64,000 nucleotides of DNA, taken from contig CM060990.1 in assembly GCA_030765065.1 (NCBI GenBank), positions 216,109,290 through 216,173,289 on the forward strand. The letters run 5' to 3'. Of the stretch, positions 56,690 through 64,000 are shown piece after piece. The notes under the pieces were generated by a model. It ran no database searches, was not told the DNA's origin, and saw only the letters and a list, made by a program, of their open reading frames with translations. Each line of letters starts with the position of its first letter. Position 1 is the first letter of the stretch. This stretch comes from Deroplatys truncata. Lineage: Eukaryota; Arthropoda; Insecta; Mantodea; Mantidae. The translations under genes were made by a program, and so were the position numbers.

Positions 56690-57960
56690 CTCCCAAATAA
56701 CAACCATATTCTACCCTTCAAGTCCTGACTAGTCTAGCACCTCCCCTCGTATTCCTATCTCTTCTGTATATAAGCCCATATTCCTACTCCTTCAGTATCT
56801 GTCTAGCCTGACAGCTCTCCTCGTTTTCCTGTACCTCTCATACAAATGCACTCTACTCTTAACCTCTGTCTAGTCTAGCATCTCTCGCCGTAATCCCTAA
56901 CTTTTCCATATAAACGCATACTCTACTCCTCAACATGTGTCGCCTAGTACTTCTCCTCGTCTGCTTTATCTCTCCCATATAAAGCACATTTCCCTCTCCT
57001 TCAATTCTCTACTAGCATAGGATCTCTCTCCGTTTTTCTTTCTCTCCTTATAAACGCATACTCAAACCCTCCTACCTCTCCTATTTAAAAGCCATATTCT
57101 ACCCTTTAAGTGCTGAATAGTCTAGCACCTTCCCTCCTATTCCTTATCTCTCCTGTATATACGCTCATATTTCTACTCCTTCAGTATCTGTCTAGCCTAA
57201 CACCTCTCCTCCTGTTCCTATACCTTTCATACATATAAACGCATACTCTACTCTCAATCTCTGTCTAGTCTAGCATCTCGCCCCGTAATCCCCATCTTTT
57301 CCATTTAAACGCATACTCTACTCCTCAACATCTGTCTGGCCTTGGACTTCTCCTCGTATACCCTACCTCTCATAAAGCGCATTGCCCTCCTGCCCTCTGC
57401 CTAGCTGAGTATCTCTCCTTGGTTTCCTATCTAACCCATATAAAACACATTCTAACTTTAACACCTGTCTATCCTAGCAGCTCTCTCCGTTTTCCCTATC
57501 TTTCCCATATAAACGCATACTCTACTCCTCAACCTCTGTCTAGTCTATCACCTCTCCTCGGTTTCCTATCTCTTCCATATAAACGCATACTCTACTCCTC
57601 AGCATGTCTGGCCTAGCGCTTCTCCTCGTATCCCCTACCTCTCATAAAGCGCATTCCCCTTCTGCCGCCCTTTCTAGCTGAGTATCGCTCCTTGGTTTCC
57701 TATCTAACCCGTATAAAGCATATTCTAGCTTTAACACCTATCCTAGCATCTCTCTCCGTTTTACTATCCCTCCCATATGAAGGCATTTCCCTCCTTCAAC
57801 CCCTGACTAGCCAAGCCTCGACCCTCGTATTCCATACCTCTCCCATATAAACGCATTTTCCTCCTTGAAGGTTGTCTCAACCTAGCATCTGTCCTCCTTT
57901 TCTCTATCCTTTCCCATATATGTCCAAAAAGTGTGCCAGCTCTCTTCTATTTATTCTACT
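56690..57960 (+). repeat. Terminal tandem array of the polymerase element
   Basis: Roughly eighteen units of 60-75 bp with CTCTCCCATATAAACGCATA, CTCTACTCCTCAACATCTGT and CTAGCCTAGCACCTCTCC. This is the same unit as 48,040-48,640 and, in reverse, 36,245-36,890. Confidence 0.87.
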
Positions 57961-57971
57961 TATAAGGTATT

Positions 57972-58651
57972 TGAAATTTGTTTAATCAAAATCGTTAGAA
58001 TCGTTTTTAGAAGAATCAAACATTCTCGAAAAATGTTCCATATAAAAGATAGTCGGAAGTGATGAATATTCTTTAAAATACTCGTGTCACATCTTTGGAA
58101 GAAGCTGAACTTAAAACCAAGTTTGGTATTCATCCAGCCTTTCGTTTTTGAGTTATGCCGTTCACAGAAACGTACACACATGCGCACCCGAACATTTTTC
58201 TAAAAATGCGTTTGTCCGAAGAAATCAAGATACCGAAATTTTGGATGAAATGCAATATCTTCTCGACCTAATATGTACGTGTTAGAGCGAGCAATCGAAA
58301 AGAATATTTCAAAACGAGGAGTGCATAATACAGCCGTTTCTTTTAAACTCAGTACCTTGCTCGATCCTTCAAAAAATAAATAGCTGCCTCTCTTAAACAC
58401 GCCAGATAATCTAAGCGACACGATAGCGACAACAAAACCCGGAAGGAAACGCGCCCCCTACAGAAAATACTTCCATATAAGGAATGGAATGTCTGAAGAC
58501 ATCGTTCTGATAATGGGATTTCTGTACGAAAATCCTTGCCAGCAATTCCAATCTTCATCATATCGTGAGAAACCGTGTGATTGATCGTACTCTAAAGCAT
58601 CAAAGTGAACTACATTTCGACTTGTGAAATTCATCAGTAAAGCGCATCAAA
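57972..58651. other. Unassigned sequence right of the polymerase element
   Basis: No protein-like frame. Contains CCATATAAGGAATGG near 58,472 and leads into a possible leader with ATG and donor at 58,652. Confidence 0.35.
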
Positions 58652-58658
58652 ATGTCTG
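58652..58658 (+). other. Possible first coding exon end: ATGTCTG followed by GTAAGT
   Basis: CATCAAAATGTCTG is followed at once by a consensus donor (GTAAGT, 58,659). It resembles a short leader exon, as in the inverted-repeat arms at 39 kb, but no acceptor partner was identified. Confidence 0.25.
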
Positions 58659-58784
58659 GTAAGTCTATAAAATATATTCTCTCTCTATTTATAAAAAATT
58701 TCTTACCGAAAGCATGGGAAGCACGTTTATAATTATTGAAAATAATGTATAAACTTTTCACAAAAAAAGAGTATATTTAAGGAT

Positions 58785-58791
58785 CTCTCTG

Positions 58792-58834
<43 letters not shown>

Positions 58835-58850
58835 ATATATATACACACAC
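58785..58850. repeat. (CT)n run followed by TATATATACACACA
   Basis: About 20 CT dinucleotides with GTGTGTATATATATACACAC palindrome at the right. Confidence 0.9.
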
Positions 58851-59269
58851 ACATACGTTTCCAGCGGGAATAAATTTGTAATACTACTATAGACTTTTAA
58901 CATTTACCTTGAATAACATTCGTCTTAACTATCTACTTGAGTTAAAACGTTCGAGAACTTCATTAGTGTGCATTCTAAAAACAAAATGGCAGATCTACGT
59001 AGTGTGACCAATTGGATTTAAGACGTTAGTGAATGTTGTACAGCCTTGTCAAAAAATGCTAAGTATTAGGTACATAACTTCTCTTCTGCCACATACTATC
59101 GCGTATTTCAGATCATACAGTAACTGTAATGACTGATGCAGTTTATTTGTTTGAATTAAAACTACCAAACCGAGCTCAAAACACTGTATAACGCTCAAAA
59201 AGCGTGTAAAGATTCGAGGTGGGGTCTACTTCTGGATTACTAATTCGTATATGAACCTAAGTTCGCAAG
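58851..59269. other. Non-coding sequence
   Basis: AT-rich; nothing recognised. Confidence 0.4.
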
Positions 59270-59350
59270 CTAGCATTGGCCGAATGGTATTATCATACTT
59301 ACTTTAACACTGTGTCATTTCAGTTCGGGTTCAAATCCTTCGGGTTAAGT
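59270..59350 (+). other. tRNA-like Pol III promoter pair (A and B boxes)
   Basis: TGGCCGAATGG (59,277) fits the A-box consensus and GGTTCAAATCC (59,328) the B box, 51 bases apart. The acceptor and T stems do not pair well, so this is more likely a tRNA pseudogene or SINE head than a working tRNA. Confidence 0.35.
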
Positions 59351-59584
59351 TCTAACTTTTTATTACCCTTTATTTTATCTCTTTGGGCCTATAATTTGAT
59401 ACGATACAAATCATATTTTTGATAACCTTATAAGTGTGTACAAAAGAGAATAATCATGTTTTCCACCGCCAAACCCAAATCATATACGGGCACACTCACA
59501 CGTGAAGAATGCAGGCAGATTACACCGCGCATATTACAAGCATGCAAGGTCTCTCCGACAACGTACACAAATGTGCATTGGTGA

Positions 59585-59586
<2 letters not shown>

Positions 59587-59681
<95 letters not shown>
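59587..59681. repeat. (AGT)n microsatellite at the 3' end of LINE C
   Basis: About 31 uninterrupted AGT units directly joined to the LINE 3' motif (GTGGGGTTTTAGGGCGC). It most likely grew from the trinucleotide tail of the LINE. Confidence 0.95.
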
Positions 59682-59683
<2 letters not shown>

Positions 59684-59905
59684 GGTTTTAGGGCGCACGA
59701 CTGCTATGGTCATTAGCGCCCAGGCAAAGTTAAAATAAGATGCATTAACGCAGGTAAGAACCCCACGGTTTAAAACGAAACAAGTAAAACTTCACTAATA
59801 TAGTGCCAGCAACTGTGAAATGGAGAACAAATAGGTAAAGGAATAAAAGATAAAATGCAGTAGCGGTAAAACTTACGAATAAAACAGAAGGATAAAACTA
59901 GGTTA

Positions 59906-62900
59906 TCAAACCCGGCTGCCCATACCGCTACGACGAATAAAAGTCAATACACGATCCGCAGCACTGGGAGCGTCCGCCAGCACCTCAGAGAGGGTTGCTG
60001 GCAAGCCCAGGGACGCACGTAACTCAACTAAAAAAATGGCATCGTAGTAAAACATGTCGAACCGACAACAGCTCAGGACAATCAGCACAGTCCGGGGCAG
60101 GGTCTGAGGACAAAAGATGACCATGACTAAAACGACAGTGCCCGATGCGCAATTTGGCTAAAATGACTTCCTCGCGACGCGAGACACGCAAGGAAGTACT
60201 CCAGGTGTCAAGGAGGGGTTTTACCTCCCGAAGTTTGTTGCCCTGAAGACCAGCCCAGGCAGCCCTCCAGCGTGAAAGTATGGAACCACGTAAAAATGAG
60301 CTAAAATCATCAGAAGGTACACAAGAGCTAAAACAGCTGGGAGATAAAAGGGCGGCCATTTCAGCAGCATCGGCAGCTTCATTGCCTTGTAGGCCCACGT
60401 GACCAGGAACCCATAAAAAGGACACATTAACTCTAACGTTGGCGAGCGAGTGGAGGCAAAGCTGGACACGCTGTACGAGGGTGGTGAATGTACAGCGATC
60501 TGATGCTCTGGAGGGCACTCAGCGAATCGGAGCAAAGAACCCACTCCCGCAAAGGATGCCGCTGGAAGTATAAACGAGCCTAGTAAATGCCAAACAGCTC
60601 AGCTGTAAAAATAGAGCACTGCGTTAAAAGCCGAAAGGTAAAACTGTGTCGGCCATGAATAAAAGCGCATCCTACTCCCCGAGCATCCTTGGAGACATCA
60701 GTGTGGATAAAACCACAACCTCCATACTGCTCCTTAATAACCAAAGAGGCCGAGCAAAGAACAGACGCTGGCGTCGTCGACTTCGGCAGGGAGAGCAAAT
60801 CCAGATTAACGTCAACCTCGGGTTGGAGCCATGGGGGAAAACCTGTTTCCCCCATGGGAAACGTTGCCGATAAGGTGTGACGCCCAACAGCCGAAGGAGC
60901 AAGAGGAAACGAACACCAGGAGGACGTAAGGCCAAGGAGTGTGACGAGTACTGACGGTCCAAGGAATCGTTAAAAAACTGAGTAAAAGACGGATGTCCAT
61001 GCAGACTAGAGACTACAGCCGTAACGACTGAGAAGAACATCGCGGCGATAAGATAGTGGGGGCTCAGCAGCTTCCGCACACAGGCTGATGACAGGGCTCG
61101 TTGGAAAAGCACCAATACTCAACCGGATACCACGGTGATGTGTAGTATTGAGGCGATTCAAGATCGACGGTGGAGCAGAGGAGTAGACAATGCAGCCGTA
61201 ATCAAGTTTTGAACGGACCAGAGAGCGATACAGCCTTAGAAGAGCAGTAGGATCAGCTCCCCAGGAAGTGCCACTTAAAACGCGTAAAACATTAAGAGAA
61301 CTTTCACACCTTGCCTTTAAATATGAGATATGGGAAGACCAACTAAGCTTCCTGTCAAAACTCAACCCCAAAAATTTCGTCTCATCAGCGAAAGGAAGAA
61401 CATCTGGACCGAGACGGTGAGAAGCCGAAAGAAACGCTGTACGGCGCCAGAAGTTAATGCAGACTGTTTTCTCGGCAGAGAACTTAAAGCCGGTTTCGAC
61501 ACTCCAAGTGTAGAGGCGGTCAAGACACAGTTGGAGGCGGCGTTCTAAGAGACAAGTGCGCCGAGAACTGCAGTAAATAGCGAAATCATCCACGAACAAT
61601 GAAGACGAAACACCAGCGGGAACACAATTGACAATGGGATTGATTGCAATAGCAAAGAGTGTGACGCCGAGGACGGAGCCCTGCGGTACTCCGTTCTCCT
61701 GAGTAAAAACACAGGATAAAACCGACCCCACGCGTACGCGAAAGACGCTTTCCTTCATAAACTCCCGAATAAAATGGGGCAGACGACCACGAATGCCCCA
61801 ATTATGGAGGGTACGTAGAATACCGTAGTTCCAGCAAGTGTCATACGCTTTCTCGAGGTCAAAGAAGACAGCGACCGTTTGACTTTAATGCAGAAAAGCA
61901 TTCATGATGTGCGTAGACAACGAAACCAGGTGGTCGACTGTTGAGCGGAAGCGACGAAAACCACATTGAACGTTAGACAGCAGATCTTGAGATTCAAGCC
62001 ACCACGTCAAACACCCGTGGATCTTGCGCTCCATCGCCTTGCAGATGCAGCTGGTGAGAGAGATCGGACAACTGGAAGGTAGATGGCGATCCTAGCCAGG
62101 TTTTAAAATTGGGACGATGGTGGCCTCATGCCAAGCTGACGGGAATGTGGCGGTTTGCCAGATGCGGTTATAGATCTGCAAGAGAAAACGTTTTCCAGCC
62201 GTAGAAAGGTGCTGTAGCATTAAAAGGTGGACACCATCCGGCCCAGGGGCTGAGGACCTGGAGGAGACCTTGGCTCGCTCTAGCTCCGGCATAGTGAACA
62301 GGGCGTTATAACACACGCGATTAATGCAGGAAAAAGAGAGTACATGGGATTGAACCCGGTTCTTAAGAGACAAAAAGTCTGGGTGGTAATGAGATGAGCT
62401 GGAAGCTCCCGCAAAAGCAGCGCCCAACGTGTCAGCAACCGCTCTAGGGCAAACGATGGTGACATTATTAATCCTAAGCCCAGGAATGGTAAGCGGTGAT
62501 ACTTTGCCTGCCACACGACGAAGCTTGTCCCAAACGACAGATGACGGAGTGAAGTGATTAAAGGACTCCACAAAATGGATCTAGGATGTCCTCTTACTGG
62601 CCCGTATGATTCGGCGAGCCCTGGCGCGCAGCTGCTTGAAAGTTATCAAATTATCAAGCGTAGGGTGGCGCCGAAATACCCGAAGGGCATCCCTCCGCGC
62701 ATGGACCGCCGAGCGACAGTCGTCGGTCCACCAGGGGACGGGTAAACGCTTTGGGTGGGAAGACGAACGAGGGATAGCACAATCGGCAGCGGAAAGAACG
62801 ACCAAAGTAAAATGAGCTACTATCCCGTCAACATCCGAGAACGCGCGGTCGTCGAAAACAGCTAAACTGGAATAAAGTAGCCAGTTCGCCCTGTGAATTT

Positions 62901-63591
62901 GCCAAGTAGATACACGTGGCGATGGGAAAGTGTGTGAAAGTAAGCTGATAAGGCAAGGAAACTGATCGCTAGAAAACGTATCAGAGACGACACTCCACTG
63001 AAAACGATCTTCAAGCTGTGCTGAGCAAACAGGTAAGTCCAGATGAGAAAAAGCGCCCGTAGAATCGGAAATAAAAGTAGGTTCACCTGTGTTGAGAAGA
63101 GAAAGGTTGGTGGTAATGAAAAACCCAGCAAGATGGTTCCCCCTTGCGCAAGCCCGAGGTGAACCCCAAAGTGGGTGGTGCGCATTAAAGTCTCCCAGTA
63201 GGAGGTAAGGCGCTGGGAGCTGTGATACTAGATGAGCAAATTCCGCAACAGCGAAGGGAGAACAAGGCGGTATATATACGGAACAAAGGGTAAAAGAAAA
63301 GCCAGGTAAAATCAAAGTAACAGCAACAGCTTGCAGGGTAGTGGTAAGTACCAGAGGCTGGTAAAAAAGGTCGTCACGAAGGAGGAGCATGACATCCCCA
63401 TGCGCAGGAGTACCAGGTTCCGGTGGTAGCTCAAAGCGCAATGGAATAAAACCAGAAAATGAAAAACTGTCTTGCGATAGAAGTTTAGTCTCCTGTACAC
63501 ACAAAACGCTGGGAGAAAACAATTGGGTTAACAACTGTAGCTCGACCCTATGAGCGCGTATGCCACGTGTATTCCACTGAAGAATGGACAT
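59906..63591 (-). pseudogene. LINE C ORF2: endonuclease, reverse transcriptase, RNase H
   Basis: Starts at MSILQWNTRGIRAHRVELQL (63,591). The first 500 codons are open except for one TAG at 62,581-62,583. Endonuclease: QETKLLSQDSF, LLLGDFNAHHPLWGSP (near 63,180), AFSHLDLPVCS and SSDQFP (His of the usual SDH replaced by Gln). Reverse transcriptase: LKPG then a shift near 62,092, DLEKAYDTCWN (motif A, near 61,850), NGVPQGSVLGVTLFAI (near 61,690), SLFVDDFAIYCSS (near 61,590). RNase H from 60,790: FIHTDVSKDARG (Gly of TDGS changed to Val), HVGLQGNEAADAAEMAA (near 60,390). Ends RSGMGSRV at 59,906. Shifts near 62,090, 61,870, 61,000, 60,550 and 60,060. Confidence 0.88.
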
Positions 63592-63619
63592 CCGGAGGGA
63601 AATGCTATAGGTGGATTAG

Positions 63620-64000
63620 AAAGATCACTTCACCGCAGGCGGTCGCCTCAACTTGCCCTTCTGGTTGCGCGTGGGACTAGGGCTTTGAGAAGTAGTGGAC
63701 TCTTGTTCCATTGGCTCCTGGGAAGGAAGAGACTCAGTTTCACATGAGGCAGAGGATAGTGCTGCAAAACGATTGCCAGTTGACACAGGAGGAGAACCCT
63801 GCTGAGCCCGACTACGCCCTCTAGCATCCTGAGAGCGTGACCGCCTAGGAGTCGAGGGAGAACTGGCTTTCTATGCAGAGCGTTCACTGATAGAGGCTGG
63901 AGGGTCCTTAAGGAAATCGGTAAGCTTTGGCTGTGTTTTGAATTTCCGGGTTGCCGTAGTAACAGGAATGGTTGCGGAGCTGGCTGTTTTGGAAGATGTT
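63620..64000 (-). pseudogene. LINE C ORF1, C-terminal part, cut by the window edge
   Basis: Minus-strand frame(s) above 63,620 encode a serine/arginine/proline-rich tail (SPSTPRRSRSQ-type sequence near 63,840, RKLRRPPA near 63,630) corresponding to the basic tail of LINE ORF1 proteins. The zinc knuckles expected further upstream are outside the window. One in-frame stop is near 63,870. Confidence 0.55.

Larger units (their letters stand above)
51708..57971 (+). mobile_element. Second Polinton-like element, polymerase-bearing, left end lost
   Basis: Contains a broken DNA polymerase B gene and, to its right, tandem arrays ending in the same terminal sequence as the 36-48.6-kb element (CTATCCTTTCCCATAT, CCAGCTCTCTTCTAT, then ATAAGGTAT near 57,965). 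The extreme end is set by alignment to the other element's tip and could be off by a few bases. The six bases after it are TGAAAT, but no left partner was found, so the left boundary is arbitrary. Confidence 0.65.
59682..64000 (-). mobile_element. LINE C, I-type non-LTR retrotransposon, continues past the right edge
   Basis: Minus-strand element: 3' UTR (59,682-59,905) with GGGGTTTTAGGGCGC and GGTCATTAGCGCCC, ORF2 (63,591-59,906), ORF1 (from about 63,900 upward). Domain order and sequence are close to LINE B, and it is one of the least decayed elements here. Confidence 0.88.

Noticed and set aside
57966..57977. TGAAAT as a 6-bp target duplication of the polymerase element
   Set aside because: No matching left end with the terminal array was found in the window, so the duplication cannot be confirmed.
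59270..59350. Functional tRNA gene
   Set aside because: A and B boxes fit, but acceptor and T stems do not pair; more likely a pseudogene or SINE head.
59502..59738. Poly-serine/poly-valine reading frames
   Set aside because: They are translations of the AGT microsatellite and have no coding meaning.
1..64000. CRISPR arrays, operons or other prokaryotic systems
   Set aside because: No regularly spaced repeats with unique spacers and no prokaryotic gene organisation; all arrays seen are tandem satellites or microsatellites.

Overview
The window looks like transposon-rich arthropod chromosomal DNA (an insect or other hexapod is likely, the order cannot be fixed). It is AT-rich, has no bacterial gene layout, contains candidate spliced exons with GT/AG signals, and is dominated by Tc1/mariner, hAT, Kolobok-like, I-type LINE, SINE and Polinton/Maverick-like sequences. 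Nearly every long reading frame belongs to a mobile element.

Layout. 1-430: fragment of a repetitive arthropod protein (minus). 4.9-5.2 kb: tRNA-type SINE. 5,870-8,627: a Tc1-like transposon with a second, different Tc1-like transposon (5,935-7,177) inside it; both have visible inverted ends, TA duplications and nearly open transposase genes. 9.1-10.5 kb, 27.1 kb and 35.8-36.0 kb: candidate host exons on the minus strand. 10,572-27,045: a Kolobok-like element with TTAA target duplication, split by LINE A (11,176-24,303, 9-bp duplication CAAATTAGT). LINE A is itself split by LINE B (about 11.5-17.55 kb) and by a deleted Tc1/mariner-type element with perfect 34-bp ends (19,674-21,127). 29-34.7 kb: remains of a ZMYM1-like hAT gene, a Jockey-type reverse transcriptase, two mariners and two SINE copies.

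The most remarkable part is 36,219-48,647: a 12.4-kb virus-derived element of Polinton/Maverick type. It is flanked by a perfect 6-bp duplication (CACGTA) and has inverted repeats of about 3.5 kb. Each arm carries outer TATA-like tandem arrays, internal tandem repeats, and an inward-facing promoter, leader exon, intron and splice acceptor. The core (39.7-42.9 kb) holds decayed capsid-type genes: a double-jelly-roll-like protein and its companion, both on the minus strand, plus an unknown plus-strand ORF. A hAT transposon (44,673-46,970, 8-bp duplication GTAATGAT) sits in the right arm, and the left arm preserves the empty site. At 51.7-57.97 kb a second, left-truncated relative carries a broken protein-primed-type DNA polymerase B gene and ends in the same terminal repeat family. 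The window closes with LINE C (59.68 kb to the edge), a relative of LINE B.

How it fits together: the two virus-like elements share terminal sequences but carry different genes (capsid versus polymerase). The LINE, SINE and DNA-transposon layers give a clear relative order of insertion. The host exons are separated by introns that have been inflated by these insertions.
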